Shown: one piece after another, positions 15,696 to 23,894 of the stretch
How positions within the stretch are numbered: the first letter of the stretch is position 1
Layout of the letters: every line of letters starts with the position of its first letter
NCBI RefSeq assembly: GCF_034674885.1
Contig: NZ_JAUCDS010000004.1
Span: forward strand, 1-64,000
Direction of reading: 5' to 3'
Origin: Castellaniella sp034674885
GTDB taxonomy: Bacteria; Pseudomonadota; Gammaproteobacteria; Burkholderiales; Burkholderiaceae_B
DNA: 64,000 bases
Notes under the pieces: model-generated
The model's input: only the letters and a program-made list of their open reading frames with translations
The model's database searches: none
Told to the model about the DNA's origin: nothing
Translations under genes and position numbers: made by a program

Positions 15696-18013
15696 CAATC
15701 CACGAGCTCGGGCTCGGGGTGGGATGGCGAGGGCACGGCCCCCGATCCTGCCGGATCATCGGGGAAATTCAGCACCACCTGGCCTTGGGCATCCAGGTCG
15801 ACCTGAACCTGCCCGCCATGCACCAAGCGCCCGAAGAGCAACTCGTCGGCCAGGGCGCGGCGAATCGTGTCCTGGATCAGACGCTGCATGGGCCGCGCAC
15901 CCATGGCCGGGTCGAAGCCGTCATGCGCCAGATGCTCGCGCAAGGCCGTCGTGAACTGAACGTCCACGTGCTTTTCGTGCAACTGGTCTTCCAGCTGCAT
16001 GAGGAATTTGTCCACCACCTGCAGGATGATCTCGCGCGGCAGCGACGAGAACCCGATGATGGCATCCAGGCGATTGCGGAATTCCGGGGTGAACTGGCGC
16101 TTGATTTCAGCCATTTCATCACCGGCGCGTTCCGGTGCCGCGAAGCCGATGGTGCTGCGATTCAGGGTGTCGGCCCCGGCATTGGTCGTCATGACCAGGA
16201 TCACATTGCGGAAATCGGTCTTGCGGCCGTTGTTGTCGGTCAGGGTGCCATGGTCCATGACCTGCAGCAGGATGTTGTAGACGTCCGGATGGGCCTTTTC
16301 GATTTCATCGAGCAGCAGCACGCAATGCGGCTGTTTGGTCACGGCTTCGGTCAGCAGTCCGCCCTGGTCGAACCCCACATAACCCGGGGGCGCCCCGATC
16401 AGGCGCGACACCGTGTGGCGTTCCATGTATTCGGACATGTCAAAGCGCAGGAGTTCAATGCCCAGGACAAAGGCCAGCTGACGGGCGACTTCGGTCTTGC
16501 CCACGCCGGTCGGCCCGGAAAAGAGAAAGCAGCCGATGGGTTTGTCCGGCCGTCCCAGACCTGACCGGGCCATCTTGATGGATGCCGCCAAGGCCGAAAT
16601 CGCCTGATCCTGACCAAAGACCACAGCCTTCAGGTCGCGTTCCAGGGTGGCGAGCTTGTTGCGATCGTCGCTGGACACGTTCTGCGGCGGGATGCGGGCG
16701 ATCTTGGCCACGGTCGCCTGGATTTCCGCCCGGCCGATGACCTTTCTCTGGCGCGACTTGGGCAGCAGCCGCTGGGCCGCGCCGGCCTCGTCGATCACGT
16801 CGATGGCCTTGTCTGGCAGGAAGCGGTCGCTGATGTGGCGGGCTGCCAGTTCGGCTGCCGCCGTGATGGCCGCCCCCGAATAGCGGACCTGATGGTGGGC
16901 CTCGAAACGCGCCTTGAGCCCCCGCAGGATGCGGATCGTCTGTTCCACGGTAGGTTCGGGCACATCGATCTTCTGGAAGCGGCGCGCCAGGGCGTGGTCT
17001 TTTTCAAAGATGCCCCGGTATTCAGTATACGTCGTGGCGCCGATGCATTTCAGGTAGCCCGAAGACAGGGCTGGCTTGAGCAGATTGGAAGCGTCCAGTG
17101 TGCCGCCCGATGCCGAACCGGCACCGATCAGGGTATGGATTTCGTCGATGAACAGGACCGCGTGATGATTGTCCTTCAGCGCCTTGAGAACCAGTTTGAG
17201 GCGCTGTTCGAAGTCGCCCCGGTATTTGGTGCCGGCCAGCAGAGCCCCCATGTCCAGGGCATAGACCTGGGTCTGGTTCAGGACCTCGGGGACGTCTCCC
17301 TGGGTGATGCGCCACGCCAGGCCTTCGGCAATTGCGGTCTTGCCCACGCCGGCCTCGCCGACCAGCAAGGGGTTGTTCTTGCGCCGGCGGCACAGCACCT
17401 GGATGACCCGTTCGACCTCGTCTTCGCGGCCGATCAGGGGATCGATGTGGCCTTTCAGGGCCTCGGCGTTCAGATCGGTAGCGTAGGTTTCCAGCGGGGA
17501 TTTCTGCTGTTCGGATTTGGGATCGGCTGCCGGAGGCTCGACGCGCGGGTTGTCCGCCGCCAGAGGTTCCTCTGGCGCCTTGGTGATGCCGTGCGACAGG
17601 TAATTGACCACATCCAGGCGCGACACCCCCTGCTGCACCAGGAAATACACTGCATGGGAGTCCTTCTCGCCATACATGGCCACCAGCACGTTGGCCCCGG
17701 TGACGGCGGTCTTGTTCGAGCCGTTCGAGGACACGTGCATGATGGCGCGCTGGATGACGCGCTGAAAGCCCAGGGTGGGCTGAGTATCGACTTCGCCATC
17801 ACCCGGAAAGACTGGCGTGTTCTCGATGATGAATTTGCGCAGGTCCTGGCGCAGCAGCTCGACGTCGGCCGCGCAGGCACGCAGGACCTCGACCGCTGAA
17901 GCATTGTCCAGCAGGGAGAGCAGCAGGTGCTCTACGGTGATGAATTCATGCCGGGCCGCACGGGCCTCGACGAAGGCCATGTGCAGGCTGACTTCAAGTT
18001 CTTCGGAAATCAC
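15695..18013 (-). CDS. clpA: ATP-dependent Clp protease ATP-binding subunit ClpA
   Basis: A 772-residue AAA+ unfoldase that delivers substrates to ClpP. The N-domain (about 1-145) binds ClpS. Two AAA+ modules carry Walker A motifs GEAGVGKTAIAEG and GPTGVGKTEVARQ. The ClpP-docking loop reads IGF where E. coli has IGL. I chose the GTG at 18013, giving VISEELEVSLHMAF, because GGAGGA lies just upstream and this matches the family N-terminus; an upstream TTG would add 11 unrelated residues. clpS lies 125 bp upstream in the same direction. Confidence 0.95.
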   Translation of the reverse strand: MISEELEVSLHMAFVEARAARHEFITVEHLLLSLLDNASAVEVLRACAADVELLRQDLRKFIIENTPVFPGDGEVDTQPTLGFQRVIQRAIMHVSSNGSNKTAVTGANVLVAMYGEKDSHAVYFLVQQGVSRLDVVNYLSHGITKAPEEPLAADNPRVEPPAADPKSEQQKSPLETYATDLNAEALKGHIDPLIGREDEVERVIQVLCRRRKNNPLLVGEAGVGKTAIAEGLAWRITQGDVPEVLNQTQVYALDMGALLAGTKYRGDFEQRLKLVLKALKDNHHAVLFIDEIHTLIGAGSASGGTLDASNLLKPALSSGYLKCIGATTYTEYRGIFEKDHALARRFQKIDVPEPTVEQTIRILRGLKARFEAHHQVRYSGAAITAAAELAARHISDRFLPDKAIDVIDEAGAAQRLLPKSRQRKVIGRAEIQATVAKIARIPPQNVSSDDRNKLATLERDLKAVVFGQDQAISALAASIKMARSGLGRPDKPIGCFLFSGPTGVGKTEVARQLAFVLGIELLRFDMSEYMERHTVSRLIGAPPGYVGFDQGGLLTEAVTKQPHCVLLLDEIEKAHPDVYNILLQVMDHGTLTDNNGRKTDFRNVILVMTTNAGADTLNRSTIGFAAPERAGDEMAEIKRQFTPEFRNRLDAIIGFSSLPREIILQVVDKFLMQLEDQLHEKHVDVQFTTALREHLAHDGFDPAMGARPMQRLIQDTIRRALADELLFGRLVHGGQVQVDLDAQGQVVLNFPDDPAGSGAVPSPSHPEPELVD

Positions 18014-18137
18014 GCTTCCTCCATTGTTTCGGAGCGGACCAAGCAATCCGTTGTGTCTATTCTATGACTAAAACTGCCCACTGTTGTTCACGCCCGGCCG
18101 GGAATGCCCGGAAACAGCCGCAATAGACGCATCGACA

Positions 18138-18461
18138 TCAAAACAGGGGCACCGGTTCCATCAGGCATTGCAGAGGATGCTGGTCGGCCTGAGCCATGAG
18201 CAGCACGGATTCGACGCGCGTGGCGGCGATATCCCGTGTGTAGATGCCACAGACGCCGCGCCCCTCGTGATGGACCTGCAGCATGATGCGTTCAGCCTCG
18301 GCATCCGTCTTGTGAAAGACCTGACGCAGCACGCGCACGACGAAATCCATGGGGGTGTAATCGTCGTTGAGCAGCACGACCTGGTACATGGGCGGGGGCG
18401 CCAGCCGTGCCGGCAGCACCTCGCGCGCGCGCTCACGCTGATGTTGAATGACGGTGGGCAT
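18138..18461 (-). CDS. clpS: ClpS adaptor protein
   Basis: A 107-residue adaptor that binds the ClpA N-domain and hands over N-degron substrates. The core segment QVVLLNDDYTPMDFVVRVL with the DDYT turn and the hydrophobic pocket residues is unmistakable, followed by GVCGIYTRDIAATRV. The N-terminal extension of about 25 residues is the flexible tail that regulates ClpA. It sits directly upstream of clpA, the standard arrangement, and is divergent from the cold shock gene. Confidence 0.96.
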   Translation of the reverse strand: MPTVIQHQRERAREVLPARLAPPPMYQVVLLNDDYTPMDFVVRVLRQVFHKTDAEAERIMLQVHHEGRGVCGIYTRDIAATRVESVLLMAQADQHPLQCLMEPVPLF

Positions 18462-18489
18462 GCGCGTTAAAACCTAGTGGTTTCCATAG

Positions 18490-18519
18490 TTGACTGAAGG
18501 CAGTGGAATTCAGCATGAT
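18490..18519 (+). promoter_or_regulatory. Possible promoter of the cold shock gene
   Basis: TTGACT (18490-18495), an 18-bp spacer and CATGAT (18514-18519) could be a sigma-70 promoter. It would leave a 5' leader of roughly 70 bases, usual for cold shock genes whose leaders are structured. The -10 is weak, so this is tentative. Confidence 0.3.
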
Positions 18520-18594
18520 CGACGTGTCCCGCAGGTCGCTGCCATATTTTTTGGCTGGCCGGGGCCGCTTAACCTACACATAGAGGCAGTTTGC

Positions 18595-18834
18595 ATGTCG
18601 GAATCCATCGAAAACACCGGAGAGTCACAAAAACTGACCGGCACGGTTAAATGGTTCAATGACGCCAAGGGCTTTGGCTTCATTACCCCTGACAATGGGG
18701 GCGAAGACCTTTTCGCTCATTTCTCATCGATCCAGATGAACGGCTTCAAAACCCTGAAAGAGGGCCAGAAAGTCGCTTTCGATATCGCGCAGGGTCCGAA
18801 AGGCAAACAAGCCCTGAACATTACTGCCGCCTGA
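18595..18834 (+). CDS. Cold shock protein, CspA family
   Basis: A 79-residue protein with a 12-residue polar N-terminal extension and a single cold shock domain. It keeps both RNA-binding motifs: KGFGFITP (RNP-1) and DLFAHFSSI (RNP-2). TGTVKWFNDAKGFGF is the family hallmark. It binds single-stranded RNA and DNA and acts as an RNA chaperone. The ATG at 18595 is chosen over the GTG of the longer open frame because GAGG lies upstream and the domain starts right after. A strong terminator follows 34 bp after the stop. Confidence 0.96.
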   Translation: MSESIENTGESQKLTGTVKWFNDAKGFGFITPDNGGEDLFAHFSSIQMNGFKTLKEGQKVAFDIAQGPKGKQALNITAA

Positions 18835-18850
18835 TTTCGCAGGACATCCC

Positions 18851-19360
18851 TTGGCATTTTACCGCGATGCAGAGCCCTTCACGGGCTCTGCTTTTTTCGT
18901 TGACCCGGGGCGTGCACGACACCGTATCCAGCAGCTGACAGCTCTCGTGAGCCTGGCGGCCGCACTGCTCGGCACGCCGACCCAGGCTCAGCAGCCCCTG
19001 CCCGCCATCTCCCTTCAGGTCGCCAGCCATGCCATCCAGGTGGAACTGGCCGCCACGCCCGACGCGCTGCGCACGGGCCTGATGGATCGCCCCAGCATGC
19101 CGGCCGATGCAGGCATGCTGTTCGCGCTGGGGCCGCCCGACATCCATTGCTTCTGGATGAAGAACACCCTGATCCCATTGTCGATCGCCTTCATTGATCG
19201 CCAAGGACGCATTGTGGACATCCAGGACATGCAGCCGCGCAGCCTGGACCCGCACTGCCCCCCTGCACCGATCACTACAGCGCTGGAAATGAACCAGGGC
19301 TGGTTCGATAGGGCAGGTATCCGGACAGGCGACACCGTGCGGGGCATCCCCACGCCCTAG
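18851..19360 (+). CDS. DUF192 family secreted protein
   Basis: Up to 169 residues. A hydrophobic signal segment (LVSLAAALLGTPTQA) precedes a DUF192 domain: ELAATPDALRTGLMDR, MLFALGPPDIHCFWMKNTLIPL and IVDIQDMQP are characteristic. The function of the family is unknown. The start is uncertain. The TTG at 18851 has AGGA upstream but would make the cspA terminator coding and give a 28-residue n-region, while the GTG at 18947 leaves a signal with no positive charge. The domain call is secure and the N-terminus is not. A bidirectional terminator follows. Confidence 0.85.
   Translation: MAFYRDAEPFTGSAFFVDPGRARHRIQQLTALVSLAAALLGTPTQAQQPLPAISLQVASHAIQVELAATPDALRTGLMDRPSMPADAGMLFALGPPDIHCFWMKNTLIPLSIAFIDRQGRIVDIQDMQPRSLDPHCPPAPITTALEMNQGWFDRAGIRTGDTVRGIPTP
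18869..18897 (+). terminator. Rho-independent terminator of the cold shock gene
   Basis: GCAGAGCCC (18869-18877) pairs with GGGCTCTGC (18883-18891) across TTCAC and is followed by six T residues. This is a strong intrinsic terminator. It lies inside the 5' part of the open frame of the next gene, which matters for that gene's start choice. Confidence 0.9.
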
Positions 19361-19402
19361 CGCCTGCAGCTCGGGCACAAGACCGGCATCCGATCCACCA
19401 TG

Positions 19403-19428
19403 AAAAAGGCAGCCACAGCTGCCTTTTT
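19403..19428. terminator. Bidirectional terminator between the DUF192 gene and sodB
   Basis: AAAAAGGCAGC (19403-19413) and GCTGCCTTTTT (19418-19428) form a perfect 11-bp stem with a CACA loop. The A-run and T-run let it end transcription in both directions between these convergent genes. Confidence 0.92.
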
Positions 19429-19479
19429 CATTGCGATGCGCGGACCAGGGCGAGAACCCCGCCCTGGCCACAGGATCGA

Positions 19480-20058
19480 TCAGCCCAGGTTGCTGGCTGC
19501 AAAGTCCCAGTTCACCAGATCCCAGAAATTTTCCAGGTATTTCGGGCGGGCATTGCGGTAATCGATATAGTAGGCGTGTTCCCAGACATCACAGGTCAGC
19601 AGGGCCTTGTCGGCGGTGTTGACCGTGGTGCCGGCATTGCTGGTGTTGACGATGTCCAGCGTGCCGTCGGTCTTTTTGACCAGCCAGGTCCAGCCGGAAC
19701 CGAAATTGCCGGCGGCCGATTTGGAAAAGGCGTCCTTGAATGCATCCACGCTGCCCCACTTGGCCTCGATGGCCTGGCGCAAAGCGCCGCTGGGCTCGCC
19801 GCCGCCCTTGGGCGACAGGCTATTCCAATAGAAGGTGTGGTTCCAGACCTGAGCGGCATTGTTGAACACGCCGCCGGTGGATTTGCGGATGACGTCTTCC
19901 AGGCTGAGGCCGGCCAGTTCAGTGCCTTCCACCGCCTTGTTCAGGTTGGTGACATAGGCCTGATGGTGCTTGCCATAGTGGTATTCCAGGGTTTCCTTGG
20001 AAATATGGGGCGCAAGCGCGTCCATCGCATAGGGTAGCGGCGGCAGAGTAAAAGCCAT
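19480..20058 (-). CDS. sodB: Iron-type superoxide dismutase
   Basis: A 192-residue cytoplasmic enzyme that converts superoxide to oxygen and hydrogen peroxide. It starts MAFTLPPLPYAMDALAPHIS and has the metal-ligand regions HYGKHHQAYV, NHTFYWNSL and DVWEHAYYIDYRN, which supply three His and one Asp. Length and the AAQVWNHTFYW wording fit Fe-SOD rather than Mn-SOD, although metal use cannot be proven from sequence. No signal peptide is present. It lies 48 bp downstream of xseA on the same strand and may be co-transcribed. Confidence 0.95.
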   Translation of the reverse strand: MAFTLPPLPYAMDALAPHISKETLEYHYGKHHQAYVTNLNKAVEGTELAGLSLEDVIRKSTGGVFNNAAQVWNHTFYWNSLSPKGGGEPSGALRQAIEAKWGSVDAFKDAFSKSAAGNFGSGWTWLVKKTDGTLDIVNTSNAGTTVNTADKALLTCDVWEHAYYIDYRNARPKYLENFWDLVNWDFAASNLG

Positions 20059-20106
20059 GACATTTCCTTCAAAAAACGTGACACGAACCAGAAAGGGGTC
20101 GCAAGC

Positions 20107-21411
20107 CTAGAGCAGCGTATCGGTACGGGTGACCGTGGCCTGAGCCCGGCCCTGCGCAAATTCGATATCGAGACGTGCATCAACTTTTAAGTCTAACGCA
20201 TTTTTGACGATGCTCCCGCCGGGCCCGCGTACGATGGCATAGCCGCGCGTCAGCACCGATCGAGGATCCAGGGCCTGCAAGGCACCCTCGGCCATCGCCA
20301 GGCGATGCCTGCCCTGTTGCAGCCGGCGTTCCAGGCCGACTTGCAGGCGCTCGATGGCACGCCCGACGTCCTGCGCGTGCTGTCGGATCCGCCCGGGCAC
20401 GGGCAGCGCCAACCGCTGGACTGCGGCGTCCAGGCGCTGCCGATGCAGATGCAGGCGCTGGGCGGGCGACACCAGCTGAGCGGCCGCCCGATCCACGCGC
20501 ATGGCGGCATATTCCAGACGCCGGCGCTGCGCGCGCGCCAGATCGTCCACCGCCGACCGGACTTCGCCCAGCAGCTGATCGCGGCTGAGGCAGCAAAGTT
20601 CGGCCGCCGCCGTCGGCGTCGGCGCTCGCAGGTCGGCCACGAAATCCGCAATCGTGAAATCCGTTTCGTGCCCCACCCCGCTGATCACCGGTACCGGGCT
20701 GGCCGCAATCCGCCGCGCCAGGATCTCGTCGTTGAAGCACCACAGGTCCTCCAGGCTGCCGCCGCCACGAACCAGCAGCAGCACGTCGATCTCAGCCCGC
20801 TCGGCCGCCTGATCCAGCGCCTGACACAGCTGCGCGGCGGCCTCACGCCCCTGCACAGGCGCCGGATACAGGATCACCCGCACGTGCGGTGCGCGGCGCG
20901 CCATGACCGACAGCACGTCGCGCAAAGCGGCTGCCGCCAGAGACGTCACCACGCCCACGGTCTGCGGCATGGTCGGGATGGCGCGCCGGCGCCCGGCATC
21001 GATCAGGCCCTCGCGGGCGAGCTGATCCTTCAGGCGCAGAAACGCTTCGTGCAGATCGCCGCGCCCCGCCCGTCGCACAGATTCGACCTGTACCTGATAG
21101 TCGCCGCGCGGTTCATAGAGCGACACCTGAACCCGGAATTCGTAGCGTCCGCCGACTTCCGGCACGAAACCCACGGCCTGGGTCCGGCCCCTGAACATGA
21201 CGGCCCGCACGGCAGCGGACTCGTCCTTGATGGAAAAGTACCAATGCCCGGATGCGGCGCGGGTGAAGTTGGAGATTTCTCCTGCCACCCAGAGGCGCGG
21301 CACGCCTGATTCCAGCAGCCTGGCCACCTGACGATTCAACTGGGCCACGCTGAGCACGACATCGTCGGCTGGAAAGCCGCTATTGGCGGGCGCTTGATCC
21401 GGGAAACTCAT
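20107..21411 (-). CDS. xseA: Exodeoxyribonuclease VII large subunit
   Basis: A 434-residue nuclease subunit that, with several XseB subunits, degrades single-stranded DNA. The N-terminal OB-fold (about residues 20-115, ISNFTRAASGHWYFSIKDES) binds DNA. The catalytic domain includes GVVTSLAAAALRDVLSVMARR, the conserved RGGGSLEDLWCFNDE and SGVGHETDFTIADFVADLR. A coiled-coil region (about 280-390) follows and would hold XseB. xseB is not in this window. The start ATG sits just after a TGTGGATAG sequence that doubles as a candidate DnaA box. Confidence 0.95.
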   Translation of the reverse strand: MSFPDQAPANSGFPADDVVLSVAQLNRQVARLLESGVPRLWVAGEISNFTRAASGHWYFSIKDESAAVRAVMFRGRTQAVGFVPEVGGRYEFRVQVSLYEPRGDYQVQVESVRRAGRGDLHEAFLRLKDQLAREGLIDAGRRRAIPTMPQTVGVVTSLAAAALRDVLSVMARRAPHVRVILYPAPVQGREAAAQLCQALDQAAERAEIDVLLLVRGGGSLEDLWCFNDEILARRIAASPVPVISGVGHETDFTIADFVADLRAPTPTAAAELCCLSRDQLLGEVRSAVDDLARAQRRRLEYAAMRVDRAAAQLVSPAQRLHLHRQRLDAAVQRLALPVPGRIRQHAQDVGRAIERLQVGLERRLQQGRHRLAMAEGALQALDPRSVLTRGYAIVRGPGGSIVKNALDLKVDARLDIEFAQGRAQATVTRTDTLL

Positions 21412-21507
21412 GAAAACCTATCCACAGAAAGTCGTTTTTTGTCAAACAGGCCTATTTTCGGGCTTGAGCGGAACGATGATCAGACAAAATCTCAGGAAAT
21501 TCACATA

Positions 21508-21549
21508 ACACATTGATTAATAACGAATATAAAAATATACTCAATGTGT
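21508..21549 (+). promoter_or_regulatory. Sigma-70-like promoter framed by a 9-bp inverted repeat, before exbB
   Basis: TTGATT (21513-21518), a 17-bp spacer and TATACT (21536-21541) form a near-consensus promoter reading toward exbB. The inverted repeat ACACATTGA (21508-21516) and TCAATGTGT (21541-21549), perfect over 9 bp and 24 bp apart, overlaps both promoter elements, the geometry expected of a repressor operator. The 24 bp between the arms contain only three G/C bases. No binding protein is identified. Confidence 0.5.
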
Positions 21550-21603
21550 GCAAAAAATAGCCAATCGACTGCCAGATGGCTTGAATCATGCGCCTGAGCG
21601 CCT

Positions 21604-21638
21604 TTATGCACAGAATTATCCACAGATTCTGTGGATAC
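21604..21638. promoter_or_regulatory. Cluster of DnaA-box-like sequences including a 21-bp palindrome
   Basis: TTATGCACA (21604-21612) and TTATCCACA (21616-21624) match the DnaA box TTATNCACA, and TGTGGATAC (21630-21638) is a near match on the other strand. The last two build the palindrome TATCCACAGA-T-TCTGTGGATA (21617-21637). A further CTATCCACA lies at 21418-21426. Together with the AT-rich stretch at 21484-21570 this resembles a DnaA-responsive region. The 344-bp gap between xseA and exbB otherwise holds no gene. Confidence 0.45.
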
Positions 21639-21686
21639 CCTCCGGAAAGCCTTATCCTGCGGGACTTTAGCCTGTCGGACCGCGAT

Positions 21687-21712
21687 ATCTGGCGGCCAGA
21701 TCAGGATAGAAT
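21687..21712 (+). promoter_or_regulatory. Inverted repeat next to a second possible -10 element before exbB
   Basis: ATCTGGC-G-GCCAGAT (21687-21701) is a perfect 7-1-7 inverted repeat. TAGAAT, a possible -10, lies at 21707-21712, about 45 bp before the exbB start. No good -35 is present at the right distance, so an activator-dependent promoter or a leader hairpin are both possible. Confidence 0.3.
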
Positions 21713-21755
21713 GAGGGATTGTCGCCCCGCCCTACCGATCACAAAGGAATCGATC

Positions 21756-22364
21756 TTGCTGGACATCATCCACGCGGCCGGCTGGCCCATCTGGCTGCTG
21801 GTGGCCACCTCGGTCATCACGCTGGCGATCATCATAGAACGTTTCCTGGCCCTGCGTGCCAGCCAGGTCATGCCCCGAGGCCTGCCCGAACAAGTGCTGG
21901 AACTGATGCGCCGCCAGCAGGATGAACCCGATGCCGTGCTGCGCATGGCGCGCGGCAGCCCCATGGGCCGCATCCTGGCCGAAGTCGCTGCCCAGCGCCA
22001 GCAAGACGACGCCACGCGCCATGCCGCCATCGAATCCGTAGGCCGCGACGTCTCCTGGCGCCTGAACCGCTATCTGGCCGGCCTGGCCACCATTTCAGTC
22101 ATTGCGCCGCTGCTGGGGCTGTTCGGCACGGTAGTGGGCATGATCGAGATCTTCGGCGCCTACGATCCGGCTGGCGGCAACCCCGCCCTGCTGGCCCATG
22201 GCATCGCCATCGCGCTGTACAACACGGGTTTCGGCATCCTGATCGCCATCCCGGCCCTGATCTTTCACCGCTACTTCCGGTCCCGCGTGGAATACTTCCT
22301 GCACACCATGGAACGCGAAGCCAGCGCCCTGGACCGCCTGATCAGCCGCCGCGCCGCGCCATGA
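21756..22364 (+). CDS. exbB: ExbB/TolQ-type proton channel protein
   Basis: A 202-residue inner-membrane protein of the MotA/TolQ/ExbB family with three transmembrane helices: about residues 10-30 (WPIWLLVATSVITLAIII), and two in the C-terminal half (LATISVIAPLLGLFGTVVGMIEIF and GIAIALYNTGFGILIAIPALI). With ExbD it uses the proton gradient to drive TonB or a Tol-like system. I chose the TTG at 21756, preceded by AAAGGAA and matching the family N-terminus; an upstream ATG at 21588 would add 56 residues of leader-like sequence. It overlaps exbD by 4 bp. No tonB gene is next to it. Confidence 0.92.
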   Translation: MLDIIHAAGWPIWLLVATSVITLAIIIERFLALRASQVMPRGLPEQVLELMRRQQDEPDAVLRMARGSPMGRILAEVAAQRQQDDATRHAAIESVGRDVSWRLNRYLAGLATISVIAPLLGLFGTVVGMIEIFGAYDPAGGNPALLAHGIAIALYNTGFGILIAIPALIFHRYFRSRVEYFLHTMEREASALDRLISRRAAP

Positions 22365-22774
22365 ACTTCCGCCACAGCCACTCGCACGACGAGCCGGAGA
22401 TCAACCTGATCCCCCTGATCGACGTTCTGCTGGTGATTCTGATCTTCCTGGCGGCAACCACCTCGTTCACGCAAACGCGCCAACTGCCCATCTCTCTGCC
22501 CCAGGCACAGGCTCAGGCGCTGGATACCGGCCCGTCTCTGGAACTGGCCATCAGCCGCGACGGGCAGTACGCCCTGAACGGCCACTACATCGACAACGCC
22601 ACACCCGACACGTTGGCGGCGGCACTGCGCCTGGCTGCCGTCGACCACCCGGACGCGGCGCTGCGCATCGATGCCGACGGCCAGGCATCCCACGCGGCCG
22701 TGGTGGCGGCTCTGGAAGCCGCCCGGCAGGCCGACATCCGCCACGTATCCTTCCTGACTCAGGGCCGCCGATGA
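22361..22774 (+). CDS. exbD: ExbD/TolR-type proton channel protein
   Basis: A 137-residue partner of ExbB with one N-terminal transmembrane helix (about residues 20-42, INLIPLIDVLLVILIFLAA) and a periplasmic C-terminal domain. The Asp in LIDVLLV is the conserved protonatable residue that drives the motor. The cytoplasmic N-terminus is His-rich (HSHSHDEPE). It overlaps exbB and lpxK by 4 bp each. In related Burkholderiales this pair precedes lpxK, which matches here. Confidence 0.93.
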   Translation: MNFRHSHSHDEPEINLIPLIDVLLVILIFLAATTSFTQTRQLPISLPQAQAQALDTGPSLELAISRDGQYALNGHYIDNATPDTLAAALRLAAVDHPDAALRIDADGQASHAAVVAALEAARQADIRHVSFLTQGRR

Positions 22775-23856
22775 TCGGATCCTGGCGCCGGCGGGCTGAA
22801 GATTGCCTGCAGGACATCTGGCGCACACGAGGCCCGGCCAGCACGTTGCTGAGCCCCTTCTCCTGGCTCTACGGCCGACTATCGGCCCGACGCCTGGCCC
22901 GGCACGCCGGGCAGGCCTGGCGCGCACCCGTGCCGGTCATCGTCGTCGGCAATATCCTGGTGGGTGGCACGGGCAAAACCCCAGTCACGGCCGCCGTGTG
23001 CCATTTCCTGCTGGCGCGAGGCTGGCGCCCAGGCATCCTCAGCCGAGGCTACGGCACCCGGCCCGGCGCCTCGGCCCGGCTGAGCGACCAATCCGGCGGC
23101 AGTGCCCACCTGGGCGACGAACCCGCCCTGCTGCATGCCCTCACAGGAGCACCGGTGGCCGTGCACCCTCAGCGGGCACTGGCCGCGATCGCTCTGCTGC
23201 AGGCCCACCCGGACATCGACGTTCTGATCGCCGACGACGGACTGCAGCACACCGCCCTGGCCCGCGACGTGGAAATCATCGTCCAGGACGCGCGCGGCAT
23301 CGGCAACGGCCGGCTGTTGCCCGCAGGCCCCCTGCGCGAGCCGCCGGACCGGCGTCGGCATGCCGACTGGCTGATCACCCAACTGGGACCGGACGATGTA
23401 CCGCCCGATTCCGTGCCGACCGACATCGACGGCAGGCCTCGCCAACTGCACCTGCATCTACAGCCGGATACCCTGACCCACCTGGCCAGCGGCCAGCAGC
23501 AAGACTGGGCCTCCTGGCGGGCCGCGCAGGGGCAGACCCCCTGCAGCGCCGCCGCCGGCATCGGCCAGCCGCAGCGATTCTTCGCCATGCTGCGGCTGGC
23601 CGGACTGGCGTTGACACAGACCTTGAGCAGCCCCGACCACCAGGCCCCATCCCCAGACGATCTGCGGGCCCTGCCGCCTGGTCCCATCCTGATCACCGCC
23701 AAGGACGCCGTCAAATACGCGCCCCCGTACGACCCCAGGCTCTGGACGGTGCATGCGATCCCGGCGTTTTCCGATCCCGCATGGCTGGACACCCTGGAAA
23801 CCCGCCTGCAGGCGCTTCGTGCAGCTTTGCCGCACAAGCAGGGCATCAGGCATTAA
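22771..23856 (+). CDS. lpxK: Tetraacyldisaccharide 4'-kinase
   Basis: A 361-residue inner-membrane-associated kinase that phosphorylates the 4' position of the lipid A disaccharide precursor. The P-loop GNILVGGTGKTPV (about residues 60-72) is the family Walker A, followed by the LSRGYGT segment and the VLIADDGLQH motif with the catalytic Asp pair. A hydrophobic, basic N-terminus (about residues 1-45) anchors it to the membrane. Length is typical. It sits between exbD and the Trm112-like gene in a lipopolysaccharide-related run with kdsB. Confidence 0.94.
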   Translation: MIGSWRRRAEDCLQDIWRTRGPASTLLSPFSWLYGRLSARRLARHAGQAWRAPVPVIVVGNILVGGTGKTPVTAAVCHFLLARGWRPGILSRGYGTRPGASARLSDQSGGSAHLGDEPALLHALTGAPVAVHPQRALAAIALLQAHPDIDVLIADDGLQHTALARDVEIIVQDARGIGNGRLLPAGPLREPPDRRRHADWLITQLGPDDVPPDSVPTDIDGRPRQLHLHLQPDTLTHLASGQQQDWASWRAAQGQTPCSAAAGIGQPQRFFAMLRLAGLALTQTLSSPDHQAPSPDDLRALPPGPILITAKDAVKYAPPYDPRLWTVHAIPAFSDPAWLDTLETRLQALRAALPHKQGIRH

Positions 23857-23894
23857 ACTGTTCTCTTCTCCACCCCACCCGATACCCGCCCTCC

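Noticed and set aside
21412..21755. Calling this region a replication origin
   Set aside because: DnaA-like boxes and an AT-rich stretch are present, but no origin-linked genes are, so it is listed only as an observation.
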